A stretch of 64,000 bases of DNA from Limnephilus marmoratus. Taxonomy: Eukaryota > Arthropoda > Insecta > Trichoptera > Limnephilidae. Made by a program: the position numbers and the translations under genes. Under the pieces are notes generated by a model. It worked only from the letters and a program-made list of their open reading frames with translations. It made no database searches and was not told the origin of the DNA. Location: the NCBI GenBank assembly GCA_917880885.1, contig OU862931.1, forward strand, positions 16,906,736 through 16,970,735, in the 5' to 3' direction. Shown in pieces: positions 43,561 through 55,016 of this stretch (position 1 is the stretch's first letter; each line of letters opens with the position of its first letter).

Positions 43561-44100
43561 ATAACCTTCAAAACTCATGTTAAAAAAGATATTGTCAGTA
43601 AAAAATTATCTTACGTTCAAGTAGGTCAGCTGATTGATGGGGGAACTTGGGACATCAAATAAACCAAAACTTACCTGAAAAAAAGAGAAAACATCGGTTA
43701 GAATAAAAAATATTTAATTACGATTCACAAAATTTTATATTTTTTTAAATACATTTCTTGTACTAGCACTACCACCCACGTTTCTCGTAGTACTTATTGT
43801 TTGATTTAAATAATAAACAAAATATTATGTTTGGTCTCCCCGTATATACAAATAAAATTAATATTTAAAAGCTTCAAGGGACAGAAATGAGGTTGGAAGC
43901 AATTTGAGTTGAGTTGTCCTAGAAATTATCGAAAGAAGAGCAAAGCATATACCTTGACGCTAGAATCCGTGTTTCGATAGAATTACGAGCACTTTCAACA
44001 AAAAAACTCAGAAACGAGTCCAGGTACGATCAAGGGAGTTATATGGTGTAGTAGATCTCTATCCCTCCTCCTGGATGACGGTTCCCATTTTAACATAAAG
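43561..44100. other. Gene-free stretch
   Basis: No recognised gene; may include the unseen 5' part of the following Helitron-like element. Confidence 0.4.
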
Positions 44101-44323
44101 AGCGTGCTTTTGAAAATATAAGGGCTGGAAGTTTCGCCCCCTTGAAATTTCTAGAACAGTCTTCCGTAAAGTTCTAGAAGGTTCTATAGAGCTCTAGAAA
44201 GTTCAAGAAGGAGTGGCGGAGTATGTCGTGGAATTTTCGGGAATAGGGAATCGGGAACATATTGTGGAATATTCCAGAACACTCTGGAATGTTGTCCTGA
44301 GCGATGCCGGATAATCCAGCTAG
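44101..44323 (+). mobile_element. Helitron-like 3' part carrying heat-shock elements
   Basis: Ends GATGCCGGATAATCCAG then CTAG (44320-44323) before T, as in the other Helitron copies. The 180 bp upstream are saturated with GAA/TTC pentamers. The 5' end was not found. Confidence 0.5.
44144..44289. promoter_or_regulatory. Cluster of five perfect trimeric heat-shock elements
   Basis: GAAnnTTCnnGAA or its inverse occurs without mismatch at 44144-44156, 44172-44184 (TTCTAGAAGGTTC), 44197-44209, 44231-44243 and 44267-44279. The last is extended by CTC and GAA to 44289 with one mismatch. Three alternating units are the consensus binding site of a heat-shock factor trimer. Function here is inferred. 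Confidence 0.75.
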
Positions 44324-44924
44324 TGTTCAATATGTAAATGTTTTCAGTTGTAATAAAAATTGTAATATGTTACAAATTTTCAGATGGTGTAAACACGATG
44401 GCTTGTGGAAAAATGGGATACAAAGGATTTACGAATAAACAGGCTTCCGTGTAGCCTCAAAGGTTTATTGTACTACATATGCAAGGCGACCGCAGGATAA
44501 ATAAAACATGATCGGTGACCTACTAAAGGTGACCTACTAAATAAAGGAAGTGATCTTTAATATTTTAGTGGACAAGATCCATCTTACAAATTACTGGGTT
44601 GCCCCAAGGGCGGCGCCTTAGACCATAGTTAATTTGTGTAAACTAACTGCACACGTTAATTCAACAAGTCCTAAAAAATTATTATGGTCTCACACGGGTG
44701 AGACGGTTTGACGACTTACAATATTGTTTAAACCAATGTAGGACTTTTTATACCTACTATAAAGAAGATAATTAACGTTATTATGACAAATAAGTATTAC
44801 ACAAAAACCTTCACAAAAATACAATCACTATTAAATTTGAGCCACCAGCAACAGAATTTTGACGTCATAATGAAGATTCCACAGGTGACCATTGGAATCA
44901 AAGTATCATCAGTGACGTGCTTGG
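44324..44924. other. Gene-free stretch
   Basis: Nothing recognised. Confidence 0.5.
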
Positions 44925-45070
44925 TTAGGAAAGAGAAGCAGACTACAAGTGAGATGGGCTGACGACTTGCCGAGAAATGCCGGTTTCGGATGGATGTGAG
45001 CGACCAATAATTGGCAAATCTGGAGAAAATTCAGGGAGGATTTTGTTCAAAGCTGGACGCCAGAAGGATC
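44925..45070 (+). pseudogene. RTE-type LINE C-terminal relic R3
   Basis: A frame with one stop reads LQVRWADDLPRNAGFGWM, then NNWQIWRKFREDFVQSWTPEG. RW-DD---AG--W and W-----E-FVQ-WT is the end of RTE-like ORF2 proteins. Short and broken. Confidence 0.65.
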
Positions 45071-45094
45071 CTTAAATCAAAAACTGGTATGTAA

Positions 45095-45258
45095 GGGAAC
45101 GTACCCATACTACGTGACCAACTTTTTGCAATTTTTAACCCCCCCCCCCCCCCCGGTGACCAAAATCCTAAGCAACCCGCCGCTCATTTGTATGGAGCGT
45201 GACATTTTGAAGACCCCCCCCCCCCCCTAAAAGTGTCACGTAGTATGGGTACGTTCCC
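45095..45258. mobile_element. 164-bp MITE with poly-C tracts
   Basis: 24-bp inverted ends starting GGGAACGTACCCATACTACG, flanked by TAA at both sides (45092-45094, 45259-45261). GGG ends with a TAA duplication suggest PIF/Harbinger or ISL2EU-like mobilisation. The interior has runs of about 16 C and 14 C. Confidence 0.85.
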
Positions 45259-45261
45259 TAA

Positions 45262-45942
45262 ACATCTACACATATCGCGAAATTTTGTGGAAAGTTGAAA
45301 TTTGCGCTAGTGCGAAGAGGACGTGCTATATTTATTGTAAGTTTGTGCAGAGACTGATGGATTGTTGATTGGTTGTGTTATACATGTATTATTATTGTAA
45401 TTCATAATAATAGCTTTGAGCACCAGCTGCTGGATGTGTCTACTAGAATTTCCACGTAAATTGGAAATACATTTATTTATAATAATGGATTCTAGCAAAT
45501 TGGCTAATATTTACAAAGCTACATTTTACACAAGATGTAATGATTAAATTAGGATTATGTACTCTGCTCCAGCAGAAAGCAGAGCTTTGGCAGCAATATC
45601 ATTAGTAACAGATTTCATAAAGGCAACGATATGAAAATAAACCCAATATTATAGTGTGCCAACTGCCACCTACAGTCCGTTCGGCGAAGGTTAGAACACA
45701 AATAAGTTGGGTATTATGTTATCCAGAAGAGCAATCAAAACAAGGTTGTCTCGTATTGATTTAGGACATTACCTCTATGTCCTTTTTGCTAATAAATAAT
45801 GATTTTGATTTTATGACCACGCACGTTATTACGTTACGTTAATTTGAGTAATTTTTAAATTAATACCAAATAAATGGAATATTACGTAACTTTGAAATGT
45901 GGTGAAGATAAATTACCTACGCTAAGTTGTTCCAGACTGCAG
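45262..45942. other. Gene-free stretch
   Basis: Nothing recognised. Confidence 0.5.
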
Positions 45943-46362
45943 CCGCATTTCTACCGATTTATTACATAATATGTACCTTAAACACTTTAAGTTATATAGC
46001 TCTTAAAAAATATATATATGTTATTCTTGAAGATAATATCTAGATATTCCCTGCGCCGAAACGCAAATTATATGCAATTCCCTCGATAGAAAAAATCGCA
46101 AGGTATGCTCCAAAAATTATTATAATCACGTTTGTTTCAGTGATTTTAAAAGTTATATGTATGAAAAAAATCACAGTTTTTCTTTAAATGCTGTTTAAGA
46201 CAACCCCCGCTAGATTTTTGCTCTATTTTAAACGAGTCGGGTTTTAGTAAACAATTTCATAATTTTCGCTTCAATTTTATCGTTTTAAATATTAGCGCGC
46301 TCGCTTCAACATTCGTAATTAGTACATATCTCTTCTTCTTTTTAAGCGAGTATACGGCGCCT
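45943..46362 (-). mobile_element. TTAA-type MITE family P, copy 4
   Basis: Minus orientation: GCAGCCGCATTTCTACCG at the left, CTTCTTCTTTTTAAGCGAG and GGCGCCT at the right. It contains the same internal block as copy 3. Confidence 0.75.
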
Positions 46363-48089
46363 GAAGCCTGCAGATTAAAGGTTGCCCTGATGATAACCAA
46401 CGGAGAGCACGCCAATACTAAGAAGTAATGACATTTAGTGCCAATTATCAGAACTTGAATAGAACTTTCAGAGAATTTGAATATTAACCTTGAAATTTGA
46501 AAATTGTTTTTTAAAAAAACAGGCCTTAGGTAGTGTAACAATTTCGTGTTTATTTTAATGTGAAATCGCATAGATTCCCCACTGCTCGCAGTCAGTGGGA
46601 CTACGACATTTAGGCTTAAGACGAAGCTTAATGCTAAATCACTATTTTTAATAAATACAAAAAAAATGAATAAATTGAAGCTTTTCTTACTGTTTCCATT
46701 GAGTAGAAATAATATAGAATTGTTAATTACTTTATAAAAAAATATAAGCGTAAACTACTATAAATATTCTTCTTCAAATACAGAAAATTTATTTTGTGGC
46801 ACCATTTTAATCCAAAATAAAGAGATTTTTTTGTTCTAAACACGTTTATTGTTTATAAAAAACCGACATGTTTTTGAACGATGCTCACTTCCACAGGGTT
46901 TATTTGAAACATTTTAAAGTAATTATTTTAGTACTAAAAAAATATTTTTTCATTAGAAGTGTGTGAACAAATCTAAGAAACAACTTTAAAAAAATTCAAT
47001 TTTATGGCTAAAATTATCTGTGACAGTAAAGTTGCCATTGATTATTTTTTTTTCTTATAAAATTATTTACAAAAAACATAAAAAACACTTTTGGGCTTGG
47101 AATCGTGATTTCTAGACTCCATTTGCCAAGCGATTTTTATATCTATTACCAGTATTCGTGGCGATATAAAGCACACTAAAAATACATACATTTTTGACAT
47201 GTGGCTTCCTCCTAAGGCAGTGGGGATAGAAGAGGAAGGTGGGGAAACACCCGGCTATTCAAAAGTAGTCACATACGGCAAAAGTAATTTGAAGCAATAT
47301 TATATACATAATATGAAAACTTGGCAGAAATGTTAACTAGTAAAAGTGAATGTTAAGAGAGCGATAACAGATGTAACTCAAATGTAAAAAAAATCCCTTA
47401 CCGTGTAAAAATGGACACGTTTTTCACAAAAGATTGTTTCGTTTTAAAATTAGGCCAGAAGCGAAGTTAAACCATACGCTGGCCTTTAAGTTGATTACAG
47501 CGTGCTAGCACATATAAATCACGCTTGATAAAAAGTTTTCCAAAAATAAAAATAAATTTCGCCCTGGGGATGAAAGTTTCGCGTTACGCCTCTGCATCTA
47601 ATCTTGTCTCCATGCTAAGTTACCTGCTCCAGTAAGACCTTGGGTTCAATAGGTACTAAATTCGGTTAGCTGGTACAAACTTTAGCAAACTGGGTACAAC
47701 GCTCGTTGTATACTATATTTAGGGACGATGCTTTAAGCGAAATTAAACCGTAGAGCAAAACAACAAATTAGATGACTGTCAATTTCAAAAAGCCTGTTAA
47801 ACATTTAAGTGAATAATATAATTAAGAAAGTTTTTTTTTTAATATTAGATTTTTTAAATTGTAGATTGGAGAATAATGTAATTTTTCCTTGGTGCTAGAA
47901 TAAAAATAACAATTTTTTTTGTAAATGCTTCGGAAAAAAAAATTAAGATCATATCTAGTTCGAACAACAAAGAACGATGAGTTATGAAATTTGCAATGTT
48001 TTTTTTAAATTTTCAGGTGGTTTCTGAGATTTTAACCCCTTCAATAATCAATAAAAAATTAAAAAAACGGAAAAAAAAATTTACATCAT
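46363..48089. other. Gene-free stretch
   Basis: Scraps of family B near 46572-46615 (CTGCTCGCAGTCAGTGGGAC) and 47210-47275 (GAAGAGGAAGGTGGGGAA). No gene recognised. Confidence 0.45.
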
Positions 48090-48260
48090 TTTATTTATTT
48101 ATTTATTTTTATTTTATAAAATTTTATTAGTTATAGATTTTTGTTTTTTTTGGCTACCACACTAGGCTAATGCCCGTGTTGTGGTAGTCGTACATTTAAT
48201 ATTTTAAATAGGAATAAGCGATAATTACTTATTTTGATACTAATACATATATTAATTATT
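48090..48260 (-). repeat. LINE 3' UTR end with conserved hairpin, copy U4
   Basis: TTTATTTATTTATTT left end, hairpin 48153-48188 with stem CTACCAC/GTGGTAG around ACTAGGCTAATGCCCGT. Confidence 0.65.
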
Positions 48261-48866
48261 ATACATAATGCCCTCACCATTTATATTAAAAGTGTCAGGG
48301 AGGTAATTTCTGCGTGATTTTTCCAAATAGCCTGGCATTCAAGGGGTTAATAGTAATAATAATTATTAATTAATATATTACTATCTACGTGGGATGGGAT
48401 TTATGGGATTTTTCCCGCATAATAAGGGCCCGAGCATGTTAGGGGGTGGTCCTTAAGCGTTGATAATTTTTTCTATTATTTTTAAGTTCTTATACGCCAT
48501 AAACTTTGTTTTATTCAATTTTATAATTTAATAAATACAAAAAGGTTTATATAGAATTCAGAGGCTTTATTCTAAAAGGGTCACTGCGATTTTTCACTTC
48601 TATTAAAATTAAGATTTGCTAAAAAGAGAAAATTGCATAGGCGTGAAAATTGAAAAACTGACATTGGCCTTTTAGAAGCAGTCCACAGATTTAAGTGTCA
48701 AAAAGCACAACAAGAATCCACAATTATTAAATGTTCAATAAGAAACAAGATTTCAAAAATAGTGTAGAAATTCTGGGAGAGTCAAAGTTTGAATTCATTT
48801 AATAAACTATTAACACCATGAATTTCGAAATGAGATAAATTAATCTTCTGAAAGTTCTCACAGAAC
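48261..48866. other. Gene-free stretch
   Basis: Nothing recognised. Confidence 0.5.
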
Positions 48867-48990
48867 CCACCGTCACTGTTACAGTTGAATCGTAGCGGTT
48901 TTCGGTTTCCAAGAATTTCATTACCGGCGCTGGAAGCTCGTTCACTGTCAGATCGAACCCTTGGGAGATGCACTTTCCAGGGAAATTGGA
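48867..48990 (-). CDS. Exon-like patch, unassigned
   Basis: One minus frame reads SNFPGKCISQGFDLTVNELP then APVMKFLETENRYDSTVTVT. It has protein-like composition, much higher GC than the flanks, an upstream T-rich stretch with AG, and GTGAGA after GGTTCT as a possible splice donor. The other two minus frames are also open for part of this stretch, so choice of frame is uncertain. I do not recognise the protein. Confidence 0.3.
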
Positions 48991-50168
48991 TCTTTGAAAA
49001 CCTCAATACAAAACACACAAACATTGTATCATTGTTTTACCAAATGCTAAAACAGAAAACATGTTACTTTGAAGTTTCTTTTCAAACTCAAATGTCAGGT
49101 TTTTGAATAGTAAACACGTCAAAAGATTTTTTTAAAGGTAAAAAAAGACGTAATGAGAAGTGCGGCTATACAATGTTTCATGTCGCCGTGGTTTTCAGTC
49201 GCTTCACGAAAGGTTCCCCATCGGATCCAAGTGATGTCAGAGCCAAGCCGGACCGTTTAGATCTGTTTCAAATTGATTGGTCGATGGTTTTAGATAATTT
49301 TCTAATATTGACTTCATATATTAAGATTTGTTTGCGCCCGTAATAAATAGTTTTTTCCGCATAAAAACTCAATTCTAAAAAGTAAACCAATAGGTACAAT
49401 TTTTTTATTGAATCACCGATACAATATTGTATTTGTATGCCTTTCTTGAAAGAAATGAGTTTTTATAAGGATAAAATTATTTATTGACATTCATATTGCG
49501 TATGTACGAGCGAAGCAAACAATTCATCTTAATATTTTAGAGCATAACTTACAAAAAAGTTCTTCTTTCCTAAAATAATAAATTAGCATAATCTACAGCA
49601 GATTACAAATACTTTTAAGCATATCCTTGAAGGAAACAACAAGAGACCGGCAGGATGGAAAGCGTTTCCTAGAAGCGATTAAAACTCGAAGGATTGTAAC
49701 CCCCATGGTTAAGACGATCCCCTAGTCCTGGACCCATTCGAAATTGGGCGGAGCAAGCGACTTTAGCGTTGACCAATCAATGGCCAACAACGGTGTTTTT
49801 TCATAGAACAAAGTGACGCGAACAGCAAAGCAAGCCTATCTGGCCTGAATTCCGGGCGGCTACTGACTGGGACAATACAACGCGCTTTCATTCCTTCTGC
49901 GGATCGCATAAGGGTGAAATTTGCAGTTGGATAACGCCTCTTTTAATTTCCTGCAAAAGAACATCGCCAAAGTCGATGTTTTTTTTTTTTTTTGTAAAGT
50001 TCATGCATAAATATCAATTATTTGCGATTATTATAAAAGAAACTGAATTTGCTACATTATAAAATAAAACCATATCCGCAAAGGGGTTTAAAAGCAGGAG
50101 AGTTTGCACTTGAAAATGTTTTTTTATAGACCTAATACATTATTTTTTTCTAGGCTTATTAAAAGACT
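48991..50168. other. No gene seen; promoter-like patch at 49725-49790
   Basis: CCATTCGAAATTGGGCGGAG and TTGACCAATCAATGG place a GC box and a CCAAT-type motif within 50 bp. That could belong to a gene read leftward, but no TATA or exon is linked to it. Confidence 0.25.
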
Positions 50169-50393
50169 TGTTAAATACAGACTCGAGTGTAGGCGAGGTT
50201 ATTTATAAATAATGCGCGTATTGGCGATATGGATATTTATTATAAGTAATGGCTATAAATACGTCCTAACTAACGTGTTGGCGGTTGGAAAAAGAGAGTG
50301 AGGAGAGGCCTGCATCTCCTTTTATATGCGGGATCACCTGTCTCGCTCTTGTATGGCCGGAAACAGGTGTGCCACCCTAAAACCTCTCTCACA
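50169..50393 (-). repeat. 3' LTR
   Basis: TGTTAAATACAGACTCGAGT on the plus strand to CCTCTCTCACA. Same as the other LTR over its full length by eye. Confidence 0.96.
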
Positions 50394-50405
50394 TCCTCCC
50401 CTACT
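50394..50405 (-). promoter_or_regulatory. Polypurine tract
   Basis: Minus strand AGTAGGGGAGGA directly ahead of the 3' LTR; the usual primer for plus-strand DNA synthesis. Confidence 0.85.
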
Positions 50406-50587
50406 TAAACGGGAGAATCCTGGCTACATAAGTGATACCTATAGCTACATATTTCATACAATATATTTTATATTTCATATTTCACATTTAAAATTAACAC
50501 ATTACATTTAAAATTAACAAAACATTTGTTTTTGTTCTTTCTGTTTCCCTTCTGTCCATTTCTGTCCATTTCGACTGCGAAGTGCTG

Positions 50588-53500
50588 TCACCTGGGCCGA
50601 AGCCTTCCTTGCCATGGGTTAGACCTGAAACATGGAGAAACAGAATTAGAGACACTTCTATTACGTAACATACCGGAGAGATCTAATTCGTCCGTCGACA
50701 ATTCCAACGTGTCAGACGCGAATTCCTGGTTATCTTCCTCCTGCCATGAAACATGTAATTCCTTTAGCTGGTCTAAATGTCTTTTCCACACCATATTAGA
50801 CTTGTTAATTTTTATGAAATATATTTTACTACCTTTTTTATCCACAATAACCCCAGGGACCCATAACCTATTACCCTGAGATCTGAAATCTCTAGTCATT
50901 ACTTCCTGACCTATATTAAAACCTGATTTAACTCTACCCTTATATTGTCTTTTCTGATTGTTTTGGCTCTGAGTAACCTTTTTTATTACTTTGTTTCGTC
51001 GAGTAGAACCTGAACTACCCGTTCTATCCTCAATTTTCCTTGGAATCAGAGAGTCAAATACTGTTCTAATTTTTCTACCCATTAATAATACAGATGGCTC
51101 ACATCCTGTTGTTGCGTGAACTGTATTCCTATAGTCTGCTAAAAAGTTACCTAACTTTTCTTTATAATCTGAAGGAAATCCATTATGTTTACAAATTTTT
51201 TTAAGGAAATTTTTACAAATCTTTACTGTAGCTTCAGCTTGCCCGTTGCTACTAGGGTGATTGACTGGACTAGTGATATGTTCTATCCCATTTTTCTTAC
51301 AAAAATTTTCAAAATCCTCAGAACAAAAACACGTACCATTATCACTAACTAAAGTTGCTGGAAAACCAAATTGCGAAAATAATCTATGAAGTATTTCGAT
51401 ATTTTCTTTTGAAGACAGACTGTTTACTTCCAGACACTCAATCCACTTTGAAGAAGAGTCTACCACCACTAAAAAATTTTTGTTATACAAACTACCATGA
51501 TCAATATGTACCCTGAACCATACTTCAGGTTCATATGGCCACACTGCTAAAGAACTCTTTTGTGATTCTGGTTTAATTTCTAAACAATCTCTACAATTTT
51601 CCGTTATTTTCTCCAAATCTTGATTAATTTTTGGCCACCAGACAAAGCTTTTTGCAATACCTTTAGTCTTAAAAACCCCTAAATGAGATCTATGTAACAT
51701 CTTTAAAACCTCTTGTCTTAAAGACTCAGGTACAACAACCCTATGTTGATATAAAACACACCCATTTATCAAAGACAATTCTAACCTTTTTTCCCAAAAA
51801 ATTCTAATAAAGTTACCACTTTGTGCCTTTTTTACTGATGCTGGCCAACCTTCGATAAGAAAATTTTTTACTTGACCTAACACATCATCCTTTTCGGTTT
51901 CGCTTTTTATCACGTCTAAAGACAAATTAAACCCATTATTCTCGAAATAATTAATGTAATCAGACTCTATCTCATCTTCACAGCTAACCTTTTCAATCGG
52001 ACACCTGCTCAGAAAGTCTGAACAATTATTTTTCGATTTTACATATTCAATTTTAAAATTAAACGAACCTAACATAATAGCATATCTCTGTAACCTTGAC
52101 GCGGCAATCTTAGGTACTTCTTTATTTTCACCTAAAATTCTCACTAACGGCTGATTATCCACAGCTAAAATAAATTCTCTGCCGTACAAATATTGATAAA
52201 ACTTTTTAATTCCAAAAATAATTGCTGTTGCTTCAATATCTAGAATAGAATAATTCTTTTCCGCTTTAGTTAAAGTTCTGCTTGCGAACCCGATCGGTCT
52301 TTCTACGCCATTTTGAAACCTATGAAGTAATGTTGCTGCTACCCCATTAAAACTACCATCTGTGACAAGTTTCACAGGTATATTTTCGTCAAAATGCGTT
52401 AAAATCCTATCCGAAGTTAATATTCTTTTAATTATCGCAAAACTATTTTCTTGTTCCGTACCCCATTGAAACTTAACATCTTTTTTAAGTAATTCGTATA
52501 ATGGTGACAATATATTTGCCATATTTGGAATAAAATTACGATAATAACTAATCATACCTAATAAACTTCTTAAATTATTTAAATCACTAGGTGCTGGTGC
52601 ATTTAAAATGGCTTCTTTATTCCGTTCACACGGTTGAATCCCTTGTTCACTTATTTTATAACCTAAAAACTCAATAACTTTTAAATTGAATTCACACTTG
52701 TCACTATTCACTGTTAGATTACAATGTTTCAACCTTTCTAACACGACACATACGTTTTTCTCTAAATCGTCTTCGTCTTCCCCTATCACGATAATATCAT
52801 CCAAATAAAACGTCATGTTCTGTAATCCTGACAAACAATTTGCCATTGCCTTTGCAAATATAGCTGGCGCGGGAGATAACCCGTACACTAACCGCTTATA
52901 CTGAAACAATCCTAAATGGGTATTGATTGTTGTAAAACGCCTACACTCCTTTTTTAAAACAAATTGACTATACGCCGATTTAAGATCGATTTTTGCAAAA
53001 ACTTTCCCACCATTTACTTTCGTTAATAGCTCCTCTATCCTAGGTAATGGATATTTGTCAACTAATAACTGATTATTCACTGTCGATTTATAATCACCAC
53101 ATAATCTAATACTACCGTTTTTCTTAATTACTGGAACAATTGGACTTGCAAACTCACTAAACTGGACTTGTTCTATAATACCGTCTGACAGTAAACTATC
53201 TAACTCCCTTTCGACTTTTTCTTTCAAAGCGAACGGCATAACTCTGTGATTACGAAATATCGGAATAGCGGTCTCTTTTAAAGTTAAATTCACTTCGTAC
53301 TTATTAAATTTTCCTAGTTTATCCGTAAAAACTTCCGGGAATTTTTTTACTAATCGCTGCTTCAAAGTATTCTGTTTTATACTGTTTACGATTCCGTTAA
53401 TCCCGACGTTAAAAAGATTCATAAAATCACGCCCCACTATCGATAACGAAGCACTTGTGACAACAACAAATTTCAAATTGTGACACTGACCGTTAAATTC

Positions 53501-54547
53501 CACTTGTGGCGTAATTGTACCTACCACTTTCACGAGCGTATTGTCAAAACCCCGTAGACTAATGTCTTCGTGCACTAGCTTGATTCTACTGAATTTACTG
53601 AAATAACACTCCTTGGAAATTACGCAACAAGATGCTCCAGAATCTACCATGAATTTACTCTTGATCCCGTCTAGTGAAACTTCAATAAAAAATGGTTCGA
53701 CACTATTAACTTCACCCAACTTTGTGTCCGACAACAAAGTATTCACACTCTTACGTGTTGAGGAACGCTTGCACTGTTTTGCGAGATGACCCTTCGTACT
53801 GCAAATTTTACATAAATAATTTTTATATCTACATTCCGTCGCGATGTGATTATTGTGACCACAAACGGTACAATTTTGTTTCACAGCGTTCGCTGGCGAC
53901 TGTGACCGTGCCCTGTTGCTATGCCCGAAACGTTTCACGTCTCTGTCTTTCACACGCGAATTATTAAAAGAGAGTCGACCGGCCTTGAGCTGTACATTAG
54001 CGTAAACCGTATTATCAACTCGGGACTGCGCTTGAGTTGAAGCTACGAGGTCAATGCACTCGGCGACTTGTAAACATTTTTCGAACGAGTGTAATTCACC
54101 CTCGAGAAATAATTTTTCCCTTACCTTTCCTGGTTTACAACCCAAAACAAAGAAATCCCTTAAATTTACTGATAAACTATTCCCAAATTTGCAATTAGTA
54201 GAAAGAGACTTTAACCGCACTGCAAACTCACGGATTGATTCGTCATTTCTTTGTTTAGCACTGTAAAACTTAGATCTCTCTTCAAAAAAACATTTCGTTG
54301 AACAACAATACTCATCAAGTTTAGATATCAAATCTTCTAACTTAATATCCGTTACCTTTTTAGGAATGCACAAATTAACCAATAAGGAAAAACAATCATC
54401 TTTCAATGCATTCAGGAAAATAGCCCTTTTTTTATCATCCGATGCAAACTTTTCATCATTCACGAGGAGAAATTGTCCGAGGCGGACCTTGAAGTTCTCC
54501 CAGTTCCCGTCACGCAAACTGAAGGACTCCAATCCTCGAGACTCCAT
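50588..54547 (-). CDS. Gag-pol polyprotein of Ty3/Gypsy element
   Basis: Single frame; the open frame extends to 54715, but the ATG at 54547 (MESRGLESFSLRDG) is the likelier start because the 56 residues before it are low-complexity leader. Numbering from 54715: gag-like region to ~270; two CCHC zinc knuckles at 282-295 and 302-315; aspartic protease with FMVDSGAS (active-site D358); reverse transcriptase with LPRIEELL and YLDD at 637-640; RNase H with TDGS (D786), LDIEAT and AVDNQ; integrase with H1008, H1011, C1041, C1044 and a DD35E triad D1072, D1125, E1161; a C-terminal tail to 1375. All catalytic residues I can place are present. It makes the proteins for particle assembly, cDNA synthesis and integration. 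Gag and pol share one frame with no visible frameshift site. It may be active. Confidence 0.97.
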   Translation of the reverse strand: MESRGLESFSLRDGNWENFKVRLGQFLLVNDEKFASDDKKRAIFLNALKDDCFSLLVNLCIPKKVTDIKLEDLISKLDEYCCSTKCFFEERSKFYSAKQRNDESIREFAVRLKSLSTNCKFGNSLSVNLRDFFVLGCKPGKVREKLFLEGELHSFEKCLQVAECIDLVASTQAQSRVDNTVYANVQLKAGRLSFNNSRVKDRDVKRFGHSNRARSQSPANAVKQNCTVCGHNNHIATECRYKNYLCKICSTKGHLAKQCKRSSTRKSVNTLLSDTKLGEVNSVEPFFIEVSLDGIKSKFMVDSGASCCVISKECYFSKFSRIKLVHEDISLRGFDNTLVKVVGTITPQVEFNGQCHNLKFVVVTSASLSIVGRDFMNLFNVGINGIVNSIKQNTLKQRLVKKFPEVFTDKLGKFNKYEVNLTLKETAIPIFRNHRVMPFALKEKVERELDSLLSDGIIEQVQFSEFASPIVPVIKKNGSIRLCGDYKSTVNNQLLVDKYPLPRIEELLTKVNGGKVFAKIDLKSAYSQFVLKKECRRFTTINTHLGLFQYKRLVYGLSPAPAIFAKAMANCLSGLQNMTFYLDDIIVIGEDEDDLEKNVCVVLERLKHCNLTVNSDKCEFNLKVIEFLGYKISEQGIQPCERNKEAILNAPAPSDLNNLRSLLGMISYYRNFIPNMANILSPLYELLKKDVKFQWGTEQENSFAIIKRILTSDRILTHFDENIPVKLVTDGSFNGVAATLLHRFQNGVERPIGFASRTLTKAEKNYSILDIEATAIIFGIKKFYQYLYGREFILAVDNQPLVRILGENKEVPKIAASRLQRYAIMLGSFNFKIEYVKSKNNCSDFLSRCPIEKVSCEDEIESDYINYFENNGFNLSLDVIKSETEKDDVLGQVKNFLIEGWPASVKKAQSGNFIRIFWEKRLELSLINGCVLYQHRVVVPESLRQEVLKMLHRSHLGVFKTKGIAKSFVWWPKINQDLEKITENCRDCLEIKPESQKSSLAVWPYEPEVWFRVHIDHGSLYNKNFLVVVDSSSKWIECLEVNSLSSKENIEILHRLFSQFGFPATLVSDNGTCFCSEDFENFCKKNGIEHITSPVNHPSSNGQAEATVKICKNFLKKICKHNGFPSDYKEKLGNFLADYRNTVHATTGCEPSVLLMGRKIRTVFDSLIPRKIEDRTGSSGSTRRNKVIKKVTQSQNNQKRQYKGRVKSGFNIGQEVMTRDFRSQGNRLWVPGVIVDKKGSKIYFIKINKSNMVWKRHLDQLKELHVSWQEEDNQEFASDTLELSTDELDLSGMLRNRSVSNSVSPCFRSNPWQGRLRPR

Positions 54548-55000
54548 GTTCCCAATGCCCAGAAGGTACCCAAATAGAGAGAAAGAAAACAGAAAAAACA
54601 AAAACTTCCCAATGAGGCTTCTTCTTCTGCCGTCTGCTCCCTGGACCCTGCTCCGGAAACTGCTCCTTGACCCTGTGAATTGATGGCTCCTTCCAGACCC
54701 GTCACACAGTAACACCGATGGCTACCCCAGATCACTCCTGCGACCTGGATCTCCGATCCTTGACCCTCAGAGATGTCGATTGACGCTGGACCTCCCGTGC
54801 TTCCCCCTTCCGAAAAGCTGGCTGGCTCCAGTGTCTTCTTGCACTTCACTCCTTGCAGTGAAGTGTTGGAATAATTTCGGTCCGGCCTTTCTTACCGACC
54901 CGAAATAATAATGTTACCGCGTATTTTTGCCAAATTTTTGTGCCAAATTTTTTTGCGCGTCGATTCTTTACGCGATCTGCCGTATTGTCAGAATCGTGTA
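54548..55000 (-). other. 5' leader of the Gypsy element
   Basis: Untranslated region between the primer-binding site and gag; overlapping minus frames (54460-54849) show no domain. Confidence 0.7.
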
Positions 55001-55015
55001 CCGTAGGCTGCGCCA
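55001..55015 (-). promoter_or_regulatory. Primer-binding site
   Basis: Minus strand TGGCGCAGCCTACGG, one base from the 5' LTR. TGGCGCAG matches sites used by serine-tRNA-primed insect Gypsy elements; the tRNA identity is inference. Confidence 0.75.
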
Positions 55016-55016
55016 C

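Noticed and set aside
53722..53967. Plus-strand frame within the retrotransposon
   Set aside because: Antisense shadow of the gag zinc-knuckle region.
54460..54849. Separate gag ORF upstream of pol
   Set aside because: It overlaps the real gag start in another frame and has no gag-like features; gag is the N-terminal part of the large frame.
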